Source: JAWXCM01 sp034408745 | Lineage (GTDB): Bacteria; Acidobacteriota; Terriglobia; Bryobacterales; Bryobacteraceae | Direction of reading: 5' to 3' | Length of the DNA: 57,036 nt | Assembly: GCA_034408745.1 (NCBI GenBank) | Contig: JAWXCM010000177.1 | Span: 1 to 57,036 of the forward strand | In this document: positions 1 to 8,478 of the stretch, piece by piece | How positions within the stretch are numbered: the first letter of the stretch is position 1 | How the letters are laid out: the number at the start of each line of letters is the position of its first letter | Position numbers and translations under genes: made by a program | The notes under the pieces: generated by a model | Told to the model about the DNA's origin: nothing | Seen by the model: only the letters and a program-made list of their open reading frames with translations | Database searches by the model: none

Positions 1-758
1 GCCTTCAGCTTCGATTCCACCAGCCACGTCAGCGTGAGATCGAGGTTGTCGCCGCCCAGCAGCAGGTGTTTGCCCACCGCGGTGCGGGTGAACTCCACCT
101 TGTCGCCCTCGCGGTTCACGCGCACCAGCGTGAAGTCGCTGGTGCCGCCGCCGACGTCGCAAACCAGTACCACCTGCCCGTCGAACAGCAGTTTCTGCGA
201 CTGCGCCAGATGGTTCGCGATCCACGAGTAGAATGCCGCCGCCGGCTCTTCCAGCAGCGTCAGATTCTCAATGCCCGCCTGCCGCGCCGCCTCGACGGTC
301 AGCTCGCGAGCCTCTTCGTCGAACGAAGCCGGAACCGTCAGCACCACGTTCTCCGCCGGCCGGCCCTTGAACGTCTCGAACGCCTCGCGCATGTGCCGGA
401 TGTAGCTGGCCGACACTTCCACCGGCGACAGCACGCGCCCGTTCTCCTGCGCATCCCACGGCAGTATCTTCGCCGTCCGGTCCACGTCCGGGTTCGACAG
501 CCACGACTTCGCCGAGTGCACCGACCGCGTCGGAACCAGCGCGCCCTGCTCCCGCGCATACACGCCGGTGTAGGTCTCGCCGCTGTCTCCCAGGAACAGG
601 AACGACGGCAGCGTGCGTTGCGGCTCTACAGAGCCCTGCCTCACATGCTGCGAAACCTCAAGAATGTGGATGGGCGGAAAATCGGTGTCTTCGGCTTCGG
701 CGGGGTCAATCCATGCCACCGCCGAGTTCGTGGTCCCAAGGTCTATGCCAATGTTCAT
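1..758 (-). CDS. Hsp70-like ATPase (second of tandem pair), 3' end outside window
   Basis: The frame read leftward from the ATG at 756-758 stays open to the window edge, so the C-terminal part is missing. It begins MNIGIDLGTTNSAVAWID, the phosphate-1 loop of the actin/Hsp70 ATPase fold, and later has VVLVCDVGGGTSDFTLV, the phosphate-2 loop. The visible 252 residues cover roughly the first half of the nucleotide-binding domain. The start overlaps the stop of the upstream Hsp70-like gene as ATGA (755-758), so the two are probably translationally coupled. They are diverged paralogues. A chaperone-like ATPase is the family expectation; partner and substrate are unknown. Confidence 0.88.
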   Translation of the reverse strand, partial: MNIGIDLGTTNSAVAWIDPAEAEDTDFPPIHILEVSQHVRQGSVEPQRTLPSFLFLGDSGETYTGVYAREQGALVPTRSVHSAKSWLSNPDVDRTAKILPWDAQENGRVLSPVEVSASYIRHMREAFETFKGRPAENVVLTVPASFDEEARELTVEAARQAGIENLTLLEEPAAAFYSWIANHLAQSQKLLFDGQVVLVCDVGGGTSDFTLVRVNREGDKVEFTRTAVGKHLLLGGDNLDLTLTWLVESKLK

Positions 759-2512
759 TGAACGCGCTCGCGAACGTTAAACTCCAGTTTCCACCGGCGC
801 CCGTCCCGAGCCACGCACCACAACTGCAACACGCCCGTTTCGGTCACCACCGTCTCCAGCGTGACCCGCACAACCTGCCCTCCCGCATCAGCGGGGAGGT
901 TCACTTCTACCGGCGACAGCTCTTCCAGTTCGTCGGTGATCTGCTCCAGCATCGACCCCGCGGCGTCCTTCTTGCGCGACGCCGAAGTGAAGAAGCGGAA
1001 CTCAGCCGGTTCGCCGACGATCAGGCCAAACTCGCGGTCCGGGAACGTCAGGTCGGTGCCTTCTTCCATGCCGAACGGCGCCACCGTCATCGCCTTCATC
1101 GGAGCCGGCAGACCAGGCACCGCCGGCATCGAGGTCTCAATGCCGACGTAATACGTCCGGGGCACACCGCCGCGAATTCGCACTCCACGGCCCCGCCGCG
1201 CCAGCCCGTAGTAGGCAGCGCCGCGTGAGACCGCGTGCATCAGATCCTCGCCTTCCAGAACCTTCACCGGCTTGTCGAGCCATGAGTTCAACACACCGAC
1301 AACCCGCTCCCGCACCAGTCCCGCGCGTAGAACGCCACCGTTGAACAGCACATGAGTCGGCGCCGCGAAGCCACCCTGCTGAGCCCCCAGGAACTTCGCC
1401 AGATGCCGCGTAATCGCAGCGTCCGCCGCGTATGGCAGACCGATCTCCTGCAACCCGGCGCGTCGCCGGGCCTGCGGCAACTCCTGCTTGCCCGCCCACG
1501 GGAAAAACCCTTCCAGCAGCGTCGAGGTCACCTGATCCCGGCTCACGTTCGACTTGATAGTCCCGCCCACCAGACCCGTGCCGCGCCCCAGAATCGTGAC
1601 GCCGTGTTCGTTCCCCTCGGTGGCCGGGTCCAGCAGCTTCTCCTTCGCGATGCGGCACTGCTGCCACAGCGCGTTGAGCTGCATCGAATCGAGCTTCGTG
1701 CCCTTTGCCTGTAGCTGCGCCTCGACCACACGCGCCAGAGCGAGATCCATGTTGTCGCCACCCAGCAGGATGTGTTCGCCGACAGCGAGGCGTTCCAGCC
1801 GCAGCTCACCGGCCTCTTCCATCACAGAAATCAACGTGAAGTCAGTGGTGCCGCCGCCAATGTCGACCACCAGGATCAGATCGCCAACCCCGACCTTCTC
1901 CCGCCAGTTCGGATTGGATTCCAGCCAGGAGTAGAACGCGGCCTGCGGCTCTTCCAGCAGCACCAGGTTCTTGTACCCAGCCTCATCCGCCGCGTGCGAC
2001 GTCAGGTCGCGAGCCACCGCGTCAAACGACGCGGGTACCGTCACCAGAACCGCCTGATCCTCGAACCGGTCTTCGGGGAAGCGCAGGTTCCACGCCTCCC
2101 GCAGATGGTCGAGATACGCCTTCGAAGCCGCCACCGGGGAGATCCTGCCGACCCCGTCAGGCGCCGCGACAGGCAGCAGAGCCGACGTCCGGTCGACACC
2201 GCCATACGAGAGCCACGACTTCGCCGACGCCACCAGCCTGCCCGCGTTCTCCGCGCCCCGCTTCTGCGCCAGTTGTCCGGCGAACGCCACCGGCGTCTCA
2301 TTCCACGGCAGTGCCAGCGACTCCTGCGGAAACTCCGAGGGCCCAGGCATGTAAAGGAACGACGGCAGCAGAGATTCGTCGCGGACTTCGCCAGGATTGG
2401 TCAGTTGCGGGATAGCGAACTGCTGCACCTGCGCGCCTTCTTCAACCGTCGCGTCCAGATACGACAGCGCGCAGTTGGTGGTACCAAGATCGATTCCAAT
2501 GATGTAACGCAA
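755..2512 (-). CDS. Hsp70-like ATPase (first of tandem pair)
   Basis: 585 residues. The ATPase domain is complete: IGIDLGTTNCALSYLD at residues 4-19, VVDIGGGTTDFTLI near 217-230 and an adenosine-site FNGGVLRAG near 395. It is shorter than DnaK (about 640). After about residue 470 it has only a short beta-rich segment where DnaK has a substrate-binding domain and helical lid, so it is a divergent Hsp70 and not DnaK. No dnaJ or grpE lies nearby. It follows the DUF2760 gene by 7 bp and overlaps the next Hsp70-like gene by 4 bp. The function is probably ATP-dependent protein handling with the DUF2760 partner; that link is inferred from gene order. Confidence 0.9.
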   Translation of the reverse strand: MRYIIGIDLGTTNCALSYLDATVEEGAQVQQFAIPQLTNPGEVRDESLLPSFLYMPGPSEFPQESLALPWNETPVAFAGQLAQKRGAENAGRLVASAKSWLSYGGVDRTSALLPVAAPDGVGRISPVAASKAYLDHLREAWNLRFPEDRFEDQAVLVTVPASFDAVARDLTSHAADEAGYKNLVLLEEPQAAFYSWLESNPNWREKVGVGDLILVVDIGGGTTDFTLISVMEEAGELRLERLAVGEHILLGGDNMDLALARVVEAQLQAKGTKLDSMQLNALWQQCRIAKEKLLDPATEGNEHGVTILGRGTGLVGGTIKSNVSRDQVTSTLLEGFFPWAGKQELPQARRRAGLQEIGLPYAADAAITRHLAKFLGAQQGGFAAPTHVLFNGGVLRAGLVRERVVGVLNSWLDKPVKVLEGEDLMHAVSRGAAYYGLARRGRGVRIRGGVPRTYYVGIETSMPAVPGLPAPMKAMTVAPFGMEEGTDLTFPDREFGLIVGEPAEFRFFTSASRKKDAAGSMLEQITDELEELSPVEVNLPADAGGQVVRVTLETVVTETGVLQLWCVARDGRRWKLEFNVRERVQ

Positions 2513-2519
2513 GGTAGTG

Positions 2520-3032
2520 CTACTCGATTTCCACTTCAGCGGGCGCCAGCACCATCATGCTCTGGCCTCCCGCAATTTTTGGCAGATCTACGCGATCCAC
2601 CTTCCAGCCCTTGTGGCGCAGGATGCCCTGCGAGACTTTGCCGTCCGCGGGCACGTTGCCCAGCAGCTTCACGCTGTTCGGGTCTCGGGAATCCACTTTG
2701 GTGACGGTGTGTTCCACGCCGTCGATCACAGGCTTGAGCGAAACGTACCGCGTCAGCGATGCCCGGCCCTGTTCATGCAAAGACCGAACCGCCGCCCCTA
2801 TTTGATCGTCGGAAGCTGCCGAGATATCTTCCATCAGAAAGTCGATCAGCCGGGCGTCCCGCTGCAGGATGGCAAGCATTTGCAGTGCCCCGTCGCTGGT
2901 CCTTACCTCGGGAGCCGGCGGTTTCACATCCGAAGGACGGACATAACCGAACGCGCCTGCAACATCGGCAGGCAGCCCATCACCGAACAAGATCGCGAAA
3001 AAGCTTCGAAAAGCGAAGGAAATGCGTGACAA
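2520..3032 (-). CDS. DUF2760 domain-containing protein
   Basis: 170 residues. The N-terminus (MSRISFAFRSFFAILFGD) is hydrophobic and basic and could be a membrane-associated helix. The rest is soluble, with the central LQMLAILQRDARLIDFLMEDI and a C-terminal beta-rich part ending in VLAPAEVEIE. I recognise it as DUF2760, a family of unknown function that typically sits beside Hsp70-like genes. Here it directly precedes two of them, with a 7-bp gap. No catalytic residues are evident. It may be an adaptor or client of the Hsp70-like proteins, which is inference from context. Confidence 0.8.
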   Translation of the reverse strand: MSRISFAFRSFFAILFGDGLPADVAGAFGYVRPSDVKPPAPEVRTSDGALQMLAILQRDARLIDFLMEDISAASDDQIGAAVRSLHEQGRASLTRYVSLKPVIDGVEHTVTKVDSRDPNSVKLLGNVPADGKVSQGILRHKGWKVDRVDLPKIAGGQSMMVLAPAEVEIE

Positions 3033-3045
3033 TGATGCCTCGCTT

Positions 3046-4773
3046 TCACGATAACACGTTGTATTGCATAGGCCTGGCGCACAGCTCGTAGATCCGGGCG
3101 AGGCGCGGATTCAGCAGATCGCCACGCGAGAACGCGATGACGAGTCGGGCCTGCGCGCGGCTCAGCGCGACGTTCACCAGCCGGTCGGATACGGCCCGGT
3201 GGCTACCGAGAACCGGGTCGAAGAAGATCGCCCGGCGCTCGCTCCCCTGAGACCGGTGGACGGTCTGAACCTCCACGTTGCGGATGCCGAGAAGCAGCAG
3301 CTCCTTCCGGATGAGGTGGCGCTGGAGCCGGTACGGAGTGATGACGGCGATCTCTTTGGCGGCGAACGTGCGCAGCGCCTCTCGCACGGCCTCAGCGATC
3401 CGCACCGCGGACTCGGCGCGGCAATACCCGGTCTTTGTGCCGCGGCCTTCGGCCGGGATCTTCAATATCTCGACCGCAGCTCCGGCCCGGTCGCGCCGCC
3501 AGCGCGGATCGGCGGCAGCACGGGCGCAGACCTTCAGACGCCCGTCGTAGAACGCATCGCTGACGATGTGGGAAATGGGCTCGGCCATCCGCGACTGCTC
3601 ATCCAGGATGACAGCGTTCGCCCGCGACACGTCCATAAAGTCGAAAGCCGTGCGCCCCAGCCATCGCCGGACTTCCCGATCCTCAGCCCGCACGATGGGG
3701 GCCAGCTGGCGCGGATCGCCGGCAAACAGCGCCTGTTCGGCGACGGTCAGGAACGGCAGAATGTGCGCGAGCCCCACCTGGCTGGCCTCATCGAACACCA
3801 CCAGATCGAACGGGCCGATGTCCTCCAGGTCCGTGAAGGAGAACTCTCCGCGGGCGCACGTCATCGCCACCAGACGCGACTGGCTGAACACGTCGCGCGC
3901 CACCGACCGCAATTCCGTCTGCAGCTTCTCGATGCGCTCTTTCCACTCGAGATACGCCTGCATGTCCGACGGCTCGGGACGCGAACCCTGTAGCCGCGCG
4001 ATCTCGCGGACCAGCTCTGGGTTAAAGCGGGGCAGCAGGTGCTCCCGGCGGTCGTAGTGGCGCGCGTGAAAATGTACGCCGACGCGTTTGCACGCGCGTC
4101 GCAGTTGCCACACATCGTCCATCGATTCGGGCAGCCGCGCCAGCGCCGTATCCACCGACACCAGGGACAGATCGACCGCCGTGTTCGTGGAAGAGATCAG
4201 CAGGACGCGCTTGCCCGGGTTCTCCTGCAGAAATGCCGCCACCATCGTCCCCAGCGTGTGCGTCTTACCCGTACCCGGCGGCCCCCACAGGTAAGCGAAT
4301 CGGTAGCGCAGCAGTTCGAATGCCTCCCGCTGAGCCCGGCGGAGTTCGGGAAAGGCATCGGGCGACGGCGCCTGAAACCGAGGCTCGGCGCTGGAGGTCT
4401 CCAGTTCCGCCAACACCTCCAGGAAGCGACGTCCACGAAACGGGCTCTCATACAACCCGGCGAGCGTATCGAGAAACCGGGGCGGATACAGGCTCAGCAG
4501 TCCGACACCAGGCACCGGAGTGCTCGCATACCGCACCACTACTTCGAACTCGTCGGGAGCCACCGCCAGCACGTCGCCACTGCCACGCGGCGGCCCCGCC
4601 CACCAGGCTCCCGCGCCTTCGAAGCTCTCGTCCAGATGATCGTTGATGGTGCGCGGCGAAAGGCCGACTTTCCACAGTGCGCCCATCTGCCGCGCTTCTT
4701 CAATGGGCCACTGCGTGGGCACGCTGCTCAGTTCGGCTTCGTAGCGAATCGCTTCGACGATCTCCGTGAGCAC
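3046..4773 (-). CDS. Superfamily 1 DNA/RNA helicase (AAA domain, Upf1/Dna2-like)
   Basis: 575 residues from a GTG start preceded by AGAAGGAGGGC, a strong ribosome site. SF1 motifs appear in order: Walker A GPPGTGKTHT (about 164-173), motif Ia ISSTNTAVD, Walker B VVFDEAS with a following Q, GDPRQLAPI (motif III), an EQSRM segment, VQTVHRSQGSE (motif V) and NVALSRAQ (motif VI). These match the UPF1-like SF1 helicases. The roughly 150-residue N-terminal region is not recognised. It could act on DNA or RNA. It lies 14 bp after the TonB-receptor-like gene and 13 bp before the DUF2760 gene on the same strand, so co-transcription is likely although a functional link is not obvious. Confidence 0.88.
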   Translation of the reverse strand: MLTEIVEAIRYEAELSSVPTQWPIEEARQMGALWKVGLSPRTINDHLDESFEGAGAWWAGPPRGSGDVLAVAPDEFEVVVRYASTPVPGVGLLSLYPPRFLDTLAGLYESPFRGRRFLEVLAELETSSAEPRFQAPSPDAFPELRRAQREAFELLRYRFAYLWGPPGTGKTHTLGTMVAAFLQENPGKRVLLISSTNTAVDLSLVSVDTALARLPESMDDVWQLRRACKRVGVHFHARHYDRREHLLPRFNPELVREIARLQGSRPEPSDMQAYLEWKERIEKLQTELRSVARDVFSQSRLVAMTCARGEFSFTDLEDIGPFDLVVFDEASQVGLAHILPFLTVAEQALFAGDPRQLAPIVRAEDREVRRWLGRTAFDFMDVSRANAVILDEQSRMAEPISHIVSDAFYDGRLKVCARAAADPRWRRDRAGAAVEILKIPAEGRGTKTGYCRAESAVRIAEAVREALRTFAAKEIAVITPYRLQRHLIRKELLLLGIRNVEVQTVHRSQGSERRAIFFDPVLGSHRAVSDRLVNVALSRAQARLVIAFSRGDLLNPRLARIYELCARPMQYNVLS

Positions 4774-4787
4774 GGCGCCCTCCTTCT

Positions 4788-7313
4788 CTACATCAGTATG
4801 CGCAGGGAAAGCTGAAACACGCGACCGTCATTCAGCGTGTTGGTAATGCGCCCAAACGACGGCGAGGTCAGGTTGCGCTGCGGTTCGTCAAACTGCGCGG
4901 TGTTGGTCACGTTGTAAGCCTCCGCGCGGAACAGCGCCGACCATTCCCGCCAGCCGTGGAACGTCCACTGCCGGGAAATCGCGGCGTTCACATTACGAAT
5001 CGCAGCTTTGCGAAACGTGTTGCGCCCCAGGCTGCCGCGTAACTCGCCAGGGTGGATGTAGTCGAAGTTGTCCCGGCTAATGATCGCTGCCGCAGTGTTC
5101 GGATCGCTGATCGTCATCCCCAAAATCGACGGATTGACGATGCTGGGCCGGTCGCTGGCGCTGCCGTCCACGTTCCCGAAACCTGGCCCGTCAGAGCCGA
5201 CGAACAGCGTCAGCGGTGTGCCCTTCTTTAACAAAGCAGCGCCGCTGAACTGCCAGCCGCGAGTCAGCAGGTGTCTCGAGCCCGGAATCTGCCAGGACCA
5301 GTCGACCGAGAACGAGTGCGGCGAATCGAAATCGCTCAGGCTCTTGCGGTCGCCGTACGCGTCGAACTCGGACTGCGACCGTCTGGCCGACAGGTCGCGG
5401 TTCGCGGCAGTGGTAGTGAAATCGGCGCCAGCGTCCAGCGCCTTGCTGAAGATATACGTAGTCGAGGCCTGGAACCCGCGCCGTTGCGGCAGTTCAACCG
5501 TAAACATGGCGGCGTCGAACCAGGCGTTGCCGCCGTTGGTAATCGTCCTCACCTCGTAGTAGCGAGGGTCGGCGCGACGCTGGTCGATGGTGGCGGTGGT
5601 GAGCGGAATGCCTGCCATCGGCTGCGCGCGGTTGGTGATCCAGGAGTTCATCATCTTGTAGCTGCGGCTGCCCAGATACCCCGCGCGAACCACGTACTGG
5701 CTGAGCTTGCGCTCCAGCGTGAGGTTGTACTGGCTGGAGTAGGGCGACGTCAGGTCCGGACTCAGCTGCGTCGGCGACACGCGGTTCAGATTGGCCCCCG
5801 CCAGTGGTTTCACCAGATCGGGATTTTGCACCTGTAGCACCCGAACCAGCGGCGTGTTGTTCCGAAGCTGCTGCCAGGTGACGGGCTGAATCGGCGCGTA
5901 CGACACGGTCCCGGCGGCGCGCAGCACCCACTTGCCAGGCATCGACCACGCCAGAGACACACGCGGGCTGAAGTTGTTGCAGTCGCAGCCGTACGGGAAA
6001 ACTTCGCGGGCGCGGATCTCGGCCGGCGTGGAATCGAATGCCCAGCGCAGCCCCAGCGAAACCTGAAGATTCGGCCGCACCTTCCAGTTGTCGCCCACAT
6101 ACAACCCGCCGTTCCAGTTGCGATAGCCGCGGTTCAGGTCGCCGATGGTGACCTCGTAAGCCGTGGCTGTTCCCATCAGCAGATTTTGGAGCGCGGTCCG
6201 GCCGAAATTGTTCGAGAACTGAAACTGGCCTCGCAGGTTGTTGGTCTCAAGGCCGTTGAGCTGCCAGCGCGTGACGTCGCCACCGGCGATCCAGGTGTGT
6301 TTCCCAGCCCGGTGCCCCACCTGCGCGCCGTATCGAAAGCTGTTCAGCGCGCGGTTAACCGGAAACTGGCTGTCCGGTCCAAGCTCCTCAATCTGATACC
6401 CGAAGCGAACGCGCGGGCCTACGGAATTCGGCTCGGCGAGGAGCAGGGAACGGACACGGCTGAACCCCGCGCCGAGCACAAGGTCTGTCGCGGCGCCGAA
6501 AGCATGCCGGAACGTGAGCTTCGCCCGGTTAGTGTGGACATCGCTGTCCGGATTCTGGCCAGCCACCAGCTGGAACGCCGACGTTTTCGCGCGATTCACG
6601 CTGTAACTCGCGGTAAGCGGGCCCCGGTCGAGCCGGATGGTCCCGTCGGTCTCGTTGATGGTCTGCGGCGCGTTGGTATTCAGCGCCCTGGAGTCAAAGT
6701 CGAGGCGGTTGGGGAGTTGGTTCGGATAAGCGTCGAGGAACCGCTGCACCAGAGCGCGGGTAGCAGGGTCGGTAGCGGTCGGTGTTCGCTCTGAAGCCAG
6801 CGGCACCAGCACGTTGCCGTTCACCATGCCCCGAATCTGCCGCTGGAACCCGGTCAGCGTCACGAACCCGAGGCGCCTGACCTCCGCGGTGGCGCGGAAC
6901 CCAAAGTGATTGCGGTGCGACGGCTTGACGCCTCCCACCTGAAAGAACGTGCGGGCGTTGAAAACGCTGTTCTGCAGGTTGTCGAACAATTCCAGGTGCC
7001 AGGAAGGGATGCGCGCCGGAATCGCGGGAATCAGCAGAGTTTCCGACGGCGCCTGCCCGTGCTCAGCCGCAAAATAGCCACTCTCCAGCACGCCGAAGTC
7101 GCGAACCGTGGGCCGGGTGCCGACGCGAATATTGGCCTCTTTAACAGCGTTGTTGTCGATGGCCCAGATCGCCACGTTCTCATTCCGGGCTGCCGTGGAG
7201 GTGAGTCGCCGAGCCGCGGGTGGGGCAGGGGCTGGCTTCGACGCGCCAGTGTCAGCCGGGCGGCCCACCAGGCACGCCGCTGCGAAGAGTAGCAGAAGTC
7301 TGTGAAATTCCAA
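4788..7313 (-). CDS. Oar-like TonB-dependent receptor barrel lacking the usual N-terminal domains
   Basis: 841 residues. The body resembles acidobacterial Oar-type outer-membrane receptors: an early NARTFFQVGG segment, a region like RIRGxxNGxVLVPxxxER, many alternating beta strands and a C-terminal strand ending in FQLSLRILM. Unlike full-size family members (about 1,000-1,200 residues) it has no carboxypeptidase-like beta-sandwich and no recognisable plug after the hydrophobic leader. It may be a naturally short form or an N-terminally degraded gene. The start is uncertain: TTG at 7313 has AAAGG immediately adjacent, too close for a normal ribosome site. The ligand is unknown. It heads a run of same-strand genes. 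Confidence 0.75.
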   Translation of the reverse strand: MEFHRLLLLFAAACLVGRPADTGASKPAPAPPAARRLTSTAARNENVAIWAIDNNAVKEANIRVGTRPTVRDFGVLESGYFAAEHGQAPSETLLIPAIPARIPSWHLELFDNLQNSVFNARTFFQVGGVKPSHRNHFGFRATAEVRRLGFVTLTGFQRQIRGMVNGNVLVPLASERTPTATDPATRALVQRFLDAYPNQLPNRLDFDSRALNTNAPQTINETDGTIRLDRGPLTASYSVNRAKTSAFQLVAGQNPDSDVHTNRAKLTFRHAFGAATDLVLGAGFSRVRSLLLAEPNSVGPRVRFGYQIEELGPDSQFPVNRALNSFRYGAQVGHRAGKHTWIAGGDVTRWQLNGLETNNLRGQFQFSNNFGRTALQNLLMGTATAYEVTIGDLNRGYRNWNGGLYVGDNWKVRPNLQVSLGLRWAFDSTPAEIRAREVFPYGCDCNNFSPRVSLAWSMPGKWVLRAAGTVSYAPIQPVTWQQLRNNTPLVRVLQVQNPDLVKPLAGANLNRVSPTQLSPDLTSPYSSQYNLTLERKLSQYVVRAGYLGSRSYKMMNSWITNRAQPMAGIPLTTATIDQRRADPRYYEVRTITNGGNAWFDAAMFTVELPQRRGFQASTTYIFSKALDAGADFTTTAANRDLSARRSQSEFDAYGDRKSLSDFDSPHSFSVDWSWQIPGSRHLLTRGWQFSGAALLKKGTPLTLFVGSDGPGFGNVDGSASDRPSIVNPSILGMTISDPNTAAAIISRDNFDYIHPGELRGSLGRNTFRKAAIRNVNAAISRQWTFHGWREWSALFRAEAYNVTNTAQFDEPQRNLTSPSFGRITNTLNDGRVFQLSLRILM

Positions 7314-7409
7314 CCTTTAGTTTATCCCCTTCGGGAACAGGCATTCCCGCGCGAGCTTTTGACGGCTAAAAAGCGTGTAAAACGACAGACGAAATAAGGA
7401 AAGTTTTCT

Positions 7410-7415
7410 TATACT
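7410..7415 (+). promoter_or_regulatory. -10-like box (TATACT) close to the start of a PEP-CTERM gene
   Basis: TATACT sits 7 bp before the ATG at 7423, in the AT-rich gap between two divergent genes. No convincing -35 hexamer or ribosome site is visible. If used, the transcript would have little or no leader. The same hexamer stands at almost the same distance from the PEP-CTERM gene at 24789. Confidence 0.35.
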
Positions 7416-7422
7416 GCTGCAA

Positions 7423-7974
7423 ATGCGACTCGCTCTGCTGGGTCTCTTTCTTGCCGCCGTCACGGCCCCGGCTGCGACGGTCACGTATCGGATGGAGTTT
7501 GCAGTGCCGTCGCTGCCAATCACCTCGGGCGGCCCGTTTGTCCCGGATCCCCTTCCGGCCTCGGTCATGCGCATCGACTACACGGGCGACTTCCCCGCTG
7601 CGGGTCCTTACACATTCTTCCTCGACGACGCCCGGATCACCGCCGTCGATCCGCCCGAGTACGCCGGGTATCCGCTGCGCCTGGCCAACTCTTACATCAG
7701 CTTCAGCAGCACGGCTCTGCAGTTGATTGCGTTCGAGTTCGGCCCGCCGTTGCCCTCGCCCGACGGCGTGATCGTCAACGCCCAGGTCCCCGACGCCGCC
7801 AGCCCGGGAAGCTTCATCAGCTCACTCGCTATTGGCACCGGCGCGAACGGGATCTCCGGGCAGGCAGGATGCCAGCAGTGTCTGGTGGTGACCATCACGC
7901 CGACCCCCGAACCAGCCACGGCGCTCCTGCTCGCCGTCCCTCTCGGCCTCGCGATTCTGCGCCGACCCCGCTGA
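7423..7974 (+). CDS. PEP-CTERM sorting-signal protein
   Basis: 183 residues. An N-terminal signal peptide (MRLALLGLFLAAVTAPAA) is followed by a beta-rich middle with no domain I recognise. The C-terminus is a PEP-CTERM tripartite signal: the PEP of TPEPATALLL, a hydrophobic stretch and an arginine cluster (LRRPR). Such proteins are exported and processed by an exosortase in bacteria making exopolysaccharide; that is family knowledge. Two cysteines close together (CQQC) near residue 150 might form a disulphide or bind metal. It is divergent from the TonB-receptor gene at 7313. No exosortase gene is in the window. Confidence 0.82.
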   Translation: MRLALLGLFLAAVTAPAATVTYRMEFAVPSLPITSGGPFVPDPLPASVMRIDYTGDFPAAGPYTFFLDDARITAVDPPEYAGYPLRLANSYISFSSTALQLIAFEFGPPLPSPDGVIVNAQVPDAASPGSFISSLAIGTGANGISGQAGCQQCLVVTITPTPEPATALLLAVPLGLAILRRPR

Positions 7975-7993
7975 TTGTGCTACGTTCTACCCC

Positions 7994-8353
7994 ATGCGGA
8001 TTGTGCTTTTAACACTGCTGACGGCAGTCCTGCTCTTCGGAGCCGACTCATACAAAGGTAAGTGGACCAGCGACAGCAGCGGCAGCGGCGGCGAGATCCG
8101 CTTCACCCTGAAACCGGACGCAAAGGCCGTTTTCACGCTTTCGGGACAGGAAGTACCGTGTACCAATGTCAGCACGAAGATCGAAGGAGAAAGCATCGAA
8201 CTGGCTTATGATTTCATCCTTCAGGGGTATAAGTTGCGTTCAACGCTGAAGGGAACGGTAAAGGAAGGCAAGTTCTCGGGGAAGTACAACACAGCTACCG
8301 TGGAGGACGGAGCAGCCGTCGACGCGGGTACTTTTGACACTTCTTCACAATAG
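7994..8353 (+). CDS. Small secreted protein of unknown function
   Basis: 119 residues with a clear signal peptide (MRIVLLTLLTAVLLFGA). The mature part is predicted to be beta-rich: a YKGKWTSDSSGSGGEIRFTL segment followed by short strands separated by polar turns, suggesting a small beta-sandwich or lipocalin-like barrel. I do not recognise the family and see no catalytic motif. It starts 19 bp after the PEP-CTERM gene on the same strand, so the two are probably co-transcribed. Confidence 0.7.
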   Translation: MRIVLLTLLTAVLLFGADSYKGKWTSDSSGSGGEIRFTLKPDAKAVFTLSGQEVPCTNVSTKIEGESIELAYDFILQGYKLRSTLKGTVKEGKFSGKYNTATVEDGAAVDAGTFDTSSQ

Positions 8354-8434
8354 TTTGGCCACTTTCTTGTAACTCTGGCGTACGGCGTCCGTCCTATCGT
8401 CATGGCCGGGCCCGCTGAACCAGCCATTTTGCAA

Positions 8435-8440
8435 TATAAT
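8435..8440 (+). promoter_or_regulatory. -10-like box (TATAAT) upstream of the TPR gene
   Basis: A consensus TATAAT lies 38 bp before the ATG at 8479. No good -35 hexamer is found 16-18 bp upstream, so the call rests on the -10 alone. Confidence 0.35.
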
Positions 8441-8478
8441 TTCAACAGAGGTCTGCGGCCTACTTGCCCCATCGTCCA

